A program made the position numbers and the translations under genes. Source: Pycnococcus provasolii (lineage: Eukaryota; Chlorophyta; Pseudoscourfieldiophyceae; Pseudoscourfieldiales). Taken from it: a stretch of 64,000 nucleotides of DNA. This document shows, one piece after another, positions 28,020-36,518 of this stretch. A model generated the notes under the pieces. The model did no database searches. It was not told the origin of the DNA and was given only the letters and a program-made list of their open reading frames with translations. Location: the NCBI GenBank assembly GCA_049487715.1, contig CP150550.1, forward strand, positions 620,001 through 684,000, in the 5' to 3' direction. Position 1 is the first letter of the stretch; every line of letters starts with the position of its first letter.

Positions 28020-29910
28020 TCAATTCGTCACATATCCTTCAGGAACCGTCCACGACGACTCGCCCGTTCGCGTGTTGTAGTAGAACGTTCGCCCCTGCTC
28101 ATCGCTGTATGCAGTCCACTCAGATTGCACAGGAGGAGGAGGCATCGGAGGTGGCGGAGGTTGTTGCGCTGTCGGCACGTAGCCTCCTCCTCGCTGACTT
28201 GAATGCATGGCATTCTGCGGCACGTATCCACCACGACCCCACTGATTTTGCGCTTGCCGATTTTGGTGCTGCTGGATCACATTCTCCACCTCAGCCCTCG
28301 CCTTTGCGACGGAATCGGCCGAACCGCGCAGCATTACCGCCGCCTGGCCTGGTGGAACGCCAGCATCCATCGCACGCTGCAACTGGCGTGCGTCAGCGCG
28401 CGATGGATCGTGGTTGTAAATGTCAACCTTGCCACCACTTCTTTCCTGAATGCCTCGGATGGTCATGCCCTGCTTGCCAATGATGATGCTCACGAGCGTA
28501 CTGGGGATGTCAATCTTATCCTCAGCCTCGTTGTCTCGTCTAGCTCCCAAGCCTGGTCTTGGCCGGGCACCGCCACCTGGTCCACCACCACCACCACCAC
28601 CACCACCTGCTGCTCCCTGCTCCGGAATCGGCGGTGGTGGCGGGTAGTTGGTCACCACCACCACCACCACCACCACCACCTGCGTCTTGCTTCGTCGACG
28701 CCTGCGCCTTGAATCGATCCAGGTAGGAACTCTTCTGCCCATCCCCTGCTGCCGCACTTGGTGACGCGTCGGATGGACCGCCCGCCGGCGGAGGAGGAAA
28801 CTCCTCGTCATGCTCCATGGCGGCGGCGGCGCCACTTTCAAGGCGGCGCTGCTCTGACTTTTCGCGCATCTCCTTCTTCATCTCCATCGCCTCCTTCGAG
28901 CCAGGCAACGGAGCCGCGCTGGATCCACCGGCGATCGCAGGCGCCTTGTGGAATGGCAGTGGTTCAGGTGGAGGTGCCAGCAGACCGAGCTCAGCCTTGC
29001 GCCGAACCTTCCTTCCAGGATAAGTCGGTGGGTCCACCTCGAATCCGAGCGTCTTGCCACCCTCCGCAAGCGGCCGCCCCTCCGGGATGGCGACCCAGAT
29101 ACCGCCGTCGGGGTCCGCCTCGCCCATCATCCCACCGCTCTTCACCATAGGCACGCTCACAGCCCCGACGATGACTCCTGACGGCCCAGGCGCCGTCCCG
29201 TTTGCGACGCGAGTCTGCCACTGCGGCGCGTTGACGAGGCTCTGCTGCACCTGCGCGACGGCGACCCCAACATTCTCAGAGTTCGGTCCAATGATGGACA
29301 CCTTGGCGGGTGCATCTGGCGCGAGCTTCGACACGTCCGTTGTCCCGTCCACGCCACGGAGCATGAGCCGACAGCTCGACATGGACTTGATGCGTTCGAT
29401 GTTCGAGCCTCCCTTTCCAATGAGCGGTCCGGCGAGATCCGCGGGGAACGTGAGTTCCACCTTTTTCGTTTCGATGGCGATGCGCTGTTTTTCGATGATT
29501 TGCTTCGCCGTGTCGTTGGGCAGTGGCCCTTCGAGTCCAGCGGCTCTGGCTGGAAATTCGCGTGCGCCTGGTGGCAGTTGCGCCGCCTCGGACGACAGTG
29601 CCGCCATATCTTCCTTTTTGATGGTGGACGGCGCCCTTCGTTTGCGCGGTCGCAGGCTGGGCACGAGCGCGTGCGCGAGCGTGGCAGCGGCGTCGATGGC
29701 TGCTTGCATTTGCGCGTCTCTGGCTGGCGATAGTACGTACGCCGCTTCAGCGTCAGGCGGCGGGTCGTCCATCGTCGCCTTTTCGTCGTACGGGATGAGT
29801 TTTTCGAAGAGCACGTGCCGCAGCGCGTGTGCGGACGGCAGGAGCGGATTCATGTTCAGGCCATGCGCAGGAGCCATGCCCGTGGGGGGAGAGGGGTTGG
29901 AGTCCGCCAT
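28020..29910 (-). CDS. KH-KH-WW RNA-binding protein, one probable intron
   Basis: Complement of join 28020-28606 and 28680-29910, 605 residues from the ATG at 29910. The first KH domain has LTFPADLAGPLIGKGGSNIE; the second has IDIPSTLVSIIIGKQGMTIR; both keep the GxxG loop. A C-terminal WW domain (WTAYSDEQGRTFYYN, then ESSWTVPEGY) follows a Pro-rich stretch. The two KH segments lie in different frames. A 73-nt intron, 28679 down to 28607, with GT at a GGT repeat and CAGCAG at its end, joins them exactly through a poly-Gly run. This layout suits a splicing or mRNA-fate factor that binds single-stranded RNA and Pro-rich partners. An indel within the GGT repeats is the alternative to an intron. 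Confidence 0.82.
28607..28679 (-). other. Probable 73-nt intron bounded by GGT repeats
   Basis: Both splice junctions fall at (GGT)n tracts. Lengths of 67, 70 or 73 nt all restore frame, using the nested AGs of GAGCAGCAG. Confidence 0.6.
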
Positions 29911-30031
29911 GACGAGAGAACGCCAAGGAGAGTTCCGGAAGGAAGAACCTAGTCGGTAAGAGGGGAGGAAGGAGGAAGGAGGAAGCCGCCCGCCGCCACT
30001 GTGCAAACAAACCGAAGTAACCCCGAATACG

Positions 30032-30079
30032 GAATTCTTTGAACCCCGAATTCTTTGAACCCCGAATTCTTTGAACCCC
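30032..30079. repeat. 16-bp tandem repeat, three units
   Basis: GAATTCTTTGAACCCC repeated three times head to tail, just outside the adjoining MITE. Confidence 0.9.
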
Positions 30080-30095
30080 GAATCCTGAGTCCTCC

Positions 30096-30334
30096 ATTAG
30101 AGGGAGCTCCTGGGTATAAGAAATGACATTTCGTGGGTATAGCGAGTTTGGACAAATTTGGTCGGGAGGGTTAGGTTAGGTTAGGGTTAGGGTTAGGGTT
30201 AGGGTTAGGTTTATAACAGTAAAATGGTCGAGGCCAAGTTAAACCCTAATCTGAAATTTGTCTCGACCAAATGTCTCGACCAAAAGTTCGCTATACCCAC
30301 GAAATGTCATTTCATACCCAGGAGCTCCCTCTAG
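30096..30334. mobile_element. Mutator-type MITE with internal telomeric repeats
   Basis: A 239-bp element bracketed by 10-bp direct repeats TGAGTCCTCC at 30086-30095 and 30335-30344. Its arms, 30098-30165 and 30270-30333, are inverted repeats beginning TAGAGGGAGCTCCTGGGTAT and continuing through AAATGACATTTCGTGGGTAT to a GGTCGAGACA-like inner end, which is duplicated in the right arm. The centre carries a run of TTAGG/TTAGGG units at about 30171-30209. No coding capacity. It fills much of the spacer between the divergent KH-KH-WW and RIO1 genes. The long arms and 9-10 bp target duplication fit Mutator-like MITEs. Confidence 0.75.
30171..30209 (+). repeat. Interstitial telomere-type repeat inside the MITE
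   Basis: Two TTAGG units and then about four TTAGGG units. Confidence 0.85.
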
Positions 30335-30464
30335 TGAGTCCTCCTCCTCCTCTGGTTCGTTCCCCTGGTCCCAACTCCCAAGTACTCATAGGTGTTTGCG
30401 GCGGCGCCCTTCCCTTTGCTAGACAAACTTTTTCATTTCTAATAACCTCTCCAGTACAAGATAG

Positions 30465-32636
30465 ATGGCTATGCCTTCGCTGCGTGTGCTAGCCGCGCGG
30501 TACGATGACGATGAAAACGACTCCACCTCCGATGCACCTGACAACTCAGATGCAGGTGTTGTTGAGCCTGTTATTGCAGAAGACGTTCAGCTCACGTCGG
30601 AAATCAACGCGTTAGCGCTTTTGGTCAATGCTTCTGGAGGTTCGGCTTCTGGGGATGGTGATGATGATGATGAGGGATTGATTCCACCTGAGGGAACTCA
30701 CGAATCCGACGAATCCGACGATTCCAACGACGACTATGATGTCGACGGGCACTACGCAGACGTGCTTGACTGGGTCGACGCACGCGACGACTGGGCGGCG
30801 CGTGACGGACACGCGACTTCTTCCACGTCGGGGGGAGGAAGCTGGGCGCCCTCAGCGAGGCGTCCCAATGCACACGGAGGAATGTACAACAAAACGAGAG
30901 CAATCAGGGATAACCAAGCAAGCAACAGCAAGGCTTCCGCGTCGGCGTCGTCGGCGTCGGCGTCGGCACAGCCGCGAAGAAACAAGGCGATGGGAGTCAG
31001 CGTGCATAGGCACGTAAACCTTGACCTGCTCGACGCGGGGGAGCGCGCCAACAAAAGTGCAGGAGGCACGCTCAAGCAGCACGAAAAGGCGCAGGAAAAA
31101 CGGACAAAAATGAGCAAGGACAAGGCTGACCGCGCTACCGCAGAGCAGGTTCTCGACATGCGCACGCGACTCATACTGTTCAAGCTGCTGTCAAGCGGGC
31201 GGGCGCTGCAGAGCATACACGGGTGCGTTTCAACGGGCAAGGAGGCCAACGTGTACCACGCGTACGCGGCGAGCGGCGCGCCGCCTCTACCGCCGGGGGC
31301 TGCCGGTGGCGCGGTGCCGGCAGCATTCGAGGATCGCTCCACGTCTCTTGGCGCGGGACGCAGCTTGGCGGTGAAGGTGTACAAAACAAGCATTCTCGTG
31401 TTCCGCGACCGTGACCGATACGTCAGCGGCGACTTTCGATTCCGCCGAGGGTACTGCAAGAGCAATCCGCGTAAGATGGTCAAAACGTGGGCTGAGAAAG
31501 AATTCAGAAACCTGCGAAGGCTTTTCGACGGAGGCATCAGCGTACCTGCACCGCTGCTCCTACGCGGGCACGTGCTTGTGATGGAATTCCTAGGCGACGC
31601 CGACGGCTTTGCGAGCCCGCGCCTGCACGACGTGCACCACCTCAGCAGCTCGCGATGGCGGGCGAGCTACCACAGCGTTTTACGCGCGGTGCGGCGGATG
31701 TTCGTGACATGCAAGCTCGTTCATGGCGACCTCAGCGAGTACAATTTGCTGTACCACGAGGGAGAAACTTTCGTGATTGACGTATCTCAGACTGTGGACC
31801 TTGACCATCCTCTCGCCTTCGACTTTCTTCGCGAGGACCTAAGCCACGTCCTCAGCTTTTATCGGCGACGTGCTGGCATTCCCACGCCCCCACTTCGCGA
31901 TGCATTTGCCTTCGTCGTCGACCCGAGCTTCGGTGGCGGTGACTTTGAGACGGAGGAAGCGTGCCTGGAGGAGCTCGATCGACGTGGCGTTGCAAGGTGG
32001 GAGGGAAATAGCGCCGAGCCGGCAAACGAGGCGGATGCGCCAGTAGACGACGCCGAAATTGCGGTGATGCGGCAGCTGCTTCAGAGAGTTGCTCACGGGG
32101 AGAGTGCCACCGTCGCGTCGGACTTTACCAGTGCAGCAGCTGACAGAGACACTGCAATGCAAGCTGAGGTGGAGGACCGTGTGTTCATGCAGACGCATAT
32201 CGTACGTCGCATAGAGGAGGTTACAAGCTTTGAGCGCGATAATAAGAGAGGGGACAGGGATACGGAACTTGCCCTGGCTGCTATGACGACGGGAATGCGG
32301 CCAGATCTCCAGGGACCTCGACATGTTGCGACGCTACTCGAGGAAAGCAGGGGTGGGAAGGAGGGCAATGAGGAGCAGGAGGAGGAGGAGGAGGACGACG
32401 ACGACGACGACGACGAGGACGACGACAATGACGACGACGACAATGACGACGACGACGACGGTGATGAGACTGGTAAGGTTGGCTCGATTCGAAGATGTGA
32501 CGTGAGCAAGGATGAGTGGAAACTAATCAAGGCAGCGGCAAAGGCTGAGGCGCGTGAGAAACGAAAAGAAAAGTTGCCAAAGCATCTTAAAAAATCGAAG
32601 ACAAAGCGCACTGGCAAAGGTTGCAAAAAGAAATAA
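30465..32636 (+). CDS. RIOK1: RIO1 atypical protein kinase/ATPase
   Basis: 723 residues from the ATG at 30465. An acidic N-terminus is followed by the RIO domain. The ATP loop is STGKEANVYHA (about 253-263); the RIO1 signature KVYKTSILVFRDRDRYV leads to FRRGYCKSNPRKMV; the catalytic loop is VHGDLSEYNLLYH (about 420); the metal-binding Asp is in FVIDVSQTVDLDHP. All catalytic residues are present. The tail has a long Asp/Glu run and ends in a Lys-rich block, as in RIO1 proteins generally. RIO1 works in the last cytoplasmic steps of 40S subunit maturation (20S to 18S rRNA). Extra sequence between the ATP loop and the first strand (about 265-300) is Ala/Gly/Pro-rich. Confidence 0.95.
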   Translation: MAMPSLRVLAARYDDDENDSTSDAPDNSDAGVVEPVIAEDVQLTSEINALALLVNASGGSASGDGDDDDEGLIPPEGTHESDESDDSNDDYDVDGHYADVLDWVDARDDWAARDGHATSSTSGGGSWAPSARRPNAHGGMYNKTRAIRDNQASNSKASASASSASASAQPRRNKAMGVSVHRHVNLDLLDAGERANKSAGGTLKQHEKAQEKRTKMSKDKADRATAEQVLDMRTRLILFKLLSSGRALQSIHGCVSTGKEANVYHAYAASGAPPLPPGAAGGAVPAAFEDRSTSLGAGRSLAVKVYKTSILVFRDRDRYVSGDFRFRRGYCKSNPRKMVKTWAEKEFRNLRRLFDGGISVPAPLLLRGHVLVMEFLGDADGFASPRLHDVHHLSSSRWRASYHSVLRAVRRMFVTCKLVHGDLSEYNLLYHEGETFVIDVSQTVDLDHPLAFDFLREDLSHVLSFYRRRAGIPTPPLRDAFAFVVDPSFGGGDFETEEACLEELDRRGVARWEGNSAEPANEADAPVDDAEIAVMRQLLQRVAHGESATVASDFTSAAADRDTAMQAEVEDRVFMQTHIVRRIEEVTSFERDNKRGDRDTELALAAMTTGMRPDLQGPRHVATLLEESRGGKEGNEEQEEEEEDDDDDDDEDDDNDDDDNDDDDDGDETGKVGSIRRCDVSKDEWKLIKAAAKAEAREKRKEKLPKHLKKSKTKRTGKGCKKK

Positions 32637-32709
32637 ATGTTTGTATTAAAATTGTTTATTGTATTACTTATAATATGAATTAATGAAATAAAGTGCATTG
32701 AAAGAATTA

Positions 32710-35514
32710 TTATTTGAGGATAAATTTGAGTACAACCTCTACAAGCAGGTACACACCGTACAGCATGAGGCTTGCAAGCCCAAAGTTCTTCGGCAAGTCG
32801 CCTCCGAAGACGAAATTTCCAATGAAAATAGCCGCAGCGCAGTTGAATGCCATGAAGGCGAGGCCAACGGCAATGCTGGGCGACAGAACGACATCACTGG
32901 AACATGGAGACGCGCACGGAGGAACTCCGGGAACGCGACCAGCCTTGAGGTCCATCAGGCGCAGTGTGAAGCCGATTCCTAAACCAACCATCATGTTGAA
33001 AATAGGACCAGCAAAGCAGGCTGTCATTGCCATGTTTCCGAGTCCGCGCTTTGCCATAGCGATATTTGCACTGAGATCTCCGACGCTATTGCCCCATGCC
33101 AGCACTGTGAGTCCCATAATGTCGCTGTCAATGCCGAAAATGGCACCAAGGAGCCCGAGTAGGGCGACGAGTTCGCCTGCAAGCAGATTCACCCATGCCG
33201 CCGCGGCGATGAATCCCACCAGCGCCAGAAGTGCCGAGCCAAGAGGGAACGAGGTACCAAAGCCCCAGGTCGGTGGCACGAGGTCAACAGTGCAGCGTGA
33301 GATTACCCACCCAAATCCCGAACCTATGGCAACAGCGACAATCTGATAAATGATGCCGTCGTATCCTGCGTTCCACGCAAGCCACGGAACAACTCCCACG
33401 CAGCTTGCAACGAGATACGGCCGGCAGTACTCGTCCTTGGCTGTGATTGGCACCGTGATGCGTCTTACGCACTTGTGCGGAAGGTCAAGGATCGTCATCA
33501 CCTTCTCCATAGGAGATACGTCACCGTCACGAAGCCATTCAAGCTTCTTGCGCGCTCGAAAAAGGACACGGCCAAGCATCGGTAGCGGCGGCCCGTCGTC
33601 TTCGTCGTCGTCGCCTTCATCGTCGGTGCGATCGGTAATGCTGCCAGATGTGGAGCGCATTGGAAGCAAGGGTACATCGTCGCCCTCGTCATCCGAGCGC
33701 TCATCTGCGCCGAGTGGATTAAAGCGCATGGCGGAACCACTATTGTGGTCACCCCTCCCACTCTCTCCGAGCACTAGCCTCGGAGAAGGGGGCGTATATC
33801 CAGTGTGAGTTGCTTGATCCTGCACAGCAGCTAACCGGTTTGAAATGGCAACTCCGCGTGGAGACGAAGCGGCAGGCTCCAGGCTTGCTGTTGCTTCGCC
33901 GTTGCCGTCGCCACTATCTCCAACCATGCCTGGGGAAAAGGTGCTGTACCTGCGCATCACCCTTGTCTTTGAGCGCGTGAGCGCTGGTCGCTGTGCCGGG
34001 GCTGCCAACACATCCTGTGCACTGCTTCCTTCATTTGCAAGGTCTTCGACACGTCCTGGCTCGGAAAGGCTCCTCGGTCGCCTACGGCTACGATCTAGAC
34101 TCTCTGCCCTCCCGCGTGAACTTTCCTCGTTGCCTCTACCCACATGACCCATGCCACCATCCGCCGCTCTGCCGTCGGTGAGCAACGCCGACGCGTCCTC
34201 ATCATCATCTGACGCATCCCTGATATCTCGACGCCGCATCGAAGAGATCATGTCCGCGTCGTCGATTGATATCGCCATGGATTTTCTTCGTATTCGGGCT
34301 GCCGCTTGGGACTTGAACGCGGCCGAATTGAGCTGTTGCTGGATTTCCCTCCTTGCACTTGCCTCAAGGTGCCGCACAATGTAGCGATCCTCCTTGGGCT
34401 TGCCGAACAGCTTAGTTGTCCAGTCAACCGCTCGCCCTGCACCACCGCCGCCGCCACCACCGCCACCCTCGCCGCCATCTATGAGAGGACGCTCCATGCT
34501 CGTGCTGTGCATTCGAGTCATCATCAAGCCATTTTCGGCGTCGCCAAATCCTGCACTCGTGCGCGCGAGCTGCGCTTCCGCGAGTTTCCTCGCCATCTCC
34601 TGGAGCTCGCGGTGTGGCAGCGTCACTTTCCTGTGCCAGATGTCACTCATCAGCACGATGAGCACGAAGCCGCCGTAGATCATGATCCAAACGGAGGCGA
34701 TGAGTCTCGTCACCTCGCCGTTGGCGAGAGAGAGTCCGACGACAACCACCGATACGAGCAACGCGCACGTGTCGCGCACCTGAGCTCCCACCATTCGCGC
34801 ACCCCCTCCGACGAACGTGACCATACCCGCGACGCACGTGGTGACGAACATGCCAGCCCCCGTGAGAGCGCCTAGACTAAGCCGCCAGTCGCCCCCGCGT
34901 ACCGCGGCGACGGTAGCTGAGATATCCGGCGCGCCGTTGCCGAGCGCGAGCAGTGTCACACCCGCGAACCGTGGTGGCAGGTGCAGTTCGTCGGAGAACT
35001 GTGCGAGCGGTGGTCCGAGCGCCTCGTCCGCGGTGTTTCCCAGCAGCACGAAGAGCACGACGGCGTAGAAGATGGCAACTGTGATGAGAAACGTCGCCAT
35101 ACTTGCGCCGCCGTGGTATCCTGCGCAGTAGTACGTCGTGAAGTACGGAATGACACTGTCATCCTCCTCGCCACACTCGCGCGCCCACAGGCACTTGAGT
35201 TTCCTCGTTTTCTGGTCTGCAGCTGCGGCGCAGTTTCCGATGGGTTCCTCAGGTTTCCAAGGTGGCACTTCTCCCTCCTGAGACCCTTCTCCCGAAATTC
35301 CTTCTCCTTCCAAGGCCAGCAAATCGCGGCGTGCCATCATCGTGACCCCTTCTTTGTCCGACAAGGAAGAAGAAGGACCCATGAAACCCAAGAAGGACCC
35401 ATGAGACCCATGAACAGGTACCACCACCACCACGAGAAGAAAAGAAACCACAGAAAATAAGACGAGAAGTCGCAGGAAGCAACTGGAGAACAGCGCCGAC
35501 GCCGATGACGCCAC
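32710..35514 (-). CDS. Cation/calcium exchanger (CCX/NCLX type)
   Basis: About 934 residues. An N-terminal signal-like span (FLRLLVLFSVVSFLLVVVVV) is followed by two blocks of membrane spans around a large cytosolic loop. The alpha-1 repeat has LLALGNGAPDISATVAA; the alpha-2 repeat has VLAWGNSVGDLSANIAMA then GPIFNMMVGLG. These are the ion-binding motifs of K+-dependent or K+-independent exchangers of the CCX/NCLX branch. The loop is Ser/Arg/Asp-rich with poly-Gly. It probably exports Ca2+ or Na+ across an internal membrane. The start is unresolved: the frame opens at GTG 35514, and the first in-frame ATG lies after the signal span (about residue 45). ATGs at 35516 and 35546 are in another frame. 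Confidence 0.88.
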   Translation of the reverse strand: MASSASALFSSCFLRLLVLFSVVSFLLVVVVVPVHGSHGSFLGFMGPSSSLSDKEGVTMMARRDLLALEGEGISGEGSQEGEVPPWKPEEPIGNCAAAADQKTRKLKCLWARECGEEDDSVIPYFTTYYCAGYHGGASMATFLITVAIFYAVVLFVLLGNTADEALGPPLAQFSDELHLPPRFAGVTLLALGNGAPDISATVAAVRGGDWRLSLGALTGAGMFVTTCVAGMVTFVGGGARMVGAQVRDTCALLVSVVVVGLSLANGEVTRLIASVWIMIYGGFVLIVLMSDIWHRKVTLPHRELQEMARKLAEAQLARTSAGFGDAENGLMMTRMHSTSMERPLIDGGEGGGGGGGGGAGRAVDWTTKLFGKPKEDRYIVRHLEASARREIQQQLNSAAFKSQAAARIRRKSMAISIDDADMISSMRRRDIRDASDDDEDASALLTDGRAADGGMGHVGRGNEESSRGRAESLDRSRRRPRSLSEPGRVEDLANEGSSAQDVLAAPAQRPALTRSKTRVMRRYSTFSPGMVGDSGDGNGEATASLEPAASSPRGVAISNRLAAVQDQATHTGYTPPSPRLVLGESGRGDHNSGSAMRFNPLGADERSDDEGDDVPLLPMRSTSGSITDRTDDEGDDDEDDGPPLPMLGRVLFRARKKLEWLRDGDVSPMEKVMTILDLPHKCVRRITVPITAKDEYCRPYLVASCVGVVPWLAWNAGYDGIIYQIVAVAIGSGFGWVISRCTVDLVPPTWGFGTSFPLGSALLALVGFIAAAAWVNLLAGELVALLGLLGAIFGIDSDIMGLTVLAWGNSVGDLSANIAMAKRGLGNMAMTACFAGPIFNMMVGLGIGFTLRLMDLKAGRVPGVPPCASPCSSDVVLSPSIAVGLAFMAFNCAAAIFIGNFVFGGDLPKNFGLASLMLYGVYLLVEVVLKFILK

Positions 35515-35645
35515 ATGACGCCGATGAGCGCGGACATTTTCCGCATCGTAACCGGTAGCTACGGGAGGGGAGGGGAAGATTGAACGACGGGAGTTACCAA
35601 ATATAAAATTAGCGTCTATCGGGGGGTTCCGAACGACGCCCCGTC

Positions 35646-35668
35646 GGGTTAGGGTTAGGGTTAGGGTT
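35646..35668 (+). repeat. Interstitial telomere-type repeat
   Basis: About 3.5 GGGTTA units between the exchanger start and the MED21 stop. Confidence 0.85.
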
Positions 35669-35702
35669 CGTCATGGAGCCTTTTTCCGAATTCACAGTAG
35701 CG

Positions 35703-36251
35703 TCATCTGTGCACGTTCTTACTCATGTTGTCCGCCTCGTCGACGAAACGCGCACGCACGCTCGCCAACACGCCCTCCGCCTCGCTCAGCTCGCGCTGCA
35801 GCTCGCGGCCGAGCGACTCGTTCTCCGCCATGAGCGCCGCAATGCCCGCGTCGCTCGCGTCCGAAGCGCGCACCGCGCTAGCGCCGCCGCCGGGGGGAAG
35901 GGAGGATGCCAGCGCGTCGAAGCGCTGGCTCGCTCCAACCACCTGTGCAGCCAGGTCTGCAGGCGTGTAGGCTGGGACGGCGCCTGCTGTTTCCACCGGC
36001 GTGCCATCCGCGGCGACGGGCGGTGCGTCGCGCGTGAGCGAGCCCACGAAGTTGTATACGTGCTTTCCGATGAGCTCGAGCTGTTCCTGCAGTTGCGTGA
36101 CAACGTCGACGGCCATTTGTTCATCGCGCGCCATGTCGAGCGGCGCGTGTAGGTTCAGGCCGTCGAGCAGCTGTGCGTACGCGCCGGGCGGCATGGACGC
36201 GGGGTCCGCGAGAACGCGCGCGCGAAGTTCCGAGTCGGATGACGAAGACAT
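35703..36251 (-). CDS. MED21: Mediator subunit 21 (MED21/Srb7)
   Basis: 182 residues from the ATG at 36251. The segment VDVVTQLQEQLELIGKHVYN then LTRDAPPV matches the plant MED21 opening. QVVGASQRFDALASSLP, then IAALMAENESLGRELQREL and the closing coiled coil, complete the family pattern. MED21 pairs with MED7 in the Mediator middle module, linking activators to RNA polymerase II. About 45 residues precede the conserved block, more than in land plants. The gene lies 188 bp downstream of the exchanger start on the same strand, with a telomere-type array between them. Confidence 0.88.
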   Translation of the reverse strand: MSSSSDSELRARVLADPASMPPGAYAQLLDGLNLHAPLDMARDEQMAVDVVTQLQEQLELIGKHVYNFVGSLTRDAPPVAADGTPVETAGAVPAYTPADLAAQVVGASQRFDALASSLPPGGGASAVRASDASDAGIAALMAENESLGRELQRELSEAEGVLASVRARFVDEADNMSKNVHR

Positions 36252-36369
36252 GACAACAGGGGAAACCTGAGATGCAGATGAATGAGAAGGGTGCCAAAGG
36301 GGGAGGGGACGAGAGAAACAACGCACTACTCATAACGCACAAACAAGCCCAAGGGAAGGGATCCCCCGA

Positions 36370-36431
36370 TTAGGGTTAGGGTTAGGGTTAGCTGAGTTCA
36401 CTGGGTTAGGGTTAGGGTTAGGGTTAGGGTT
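36370..36431 (+). repeat. Interstitial telomere-type repeats, two blocks
   Basis: Blocks of 3 and about 4.5 TTAGGG units separated by 12 bp, in the 267-bp divergent spacer between MED21 and the spliced unknown gene. Confidence 0.9.
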
Positions 36432-36518
36432 GCTGTTTTTTGGCTTTTTGCTGGTGTTGCTGGTGTTGTTGTTGGTTTTGCTTTTCCGCCCCCCTCCCTC
36501 TTTTTGTTTTTTGGTGTC

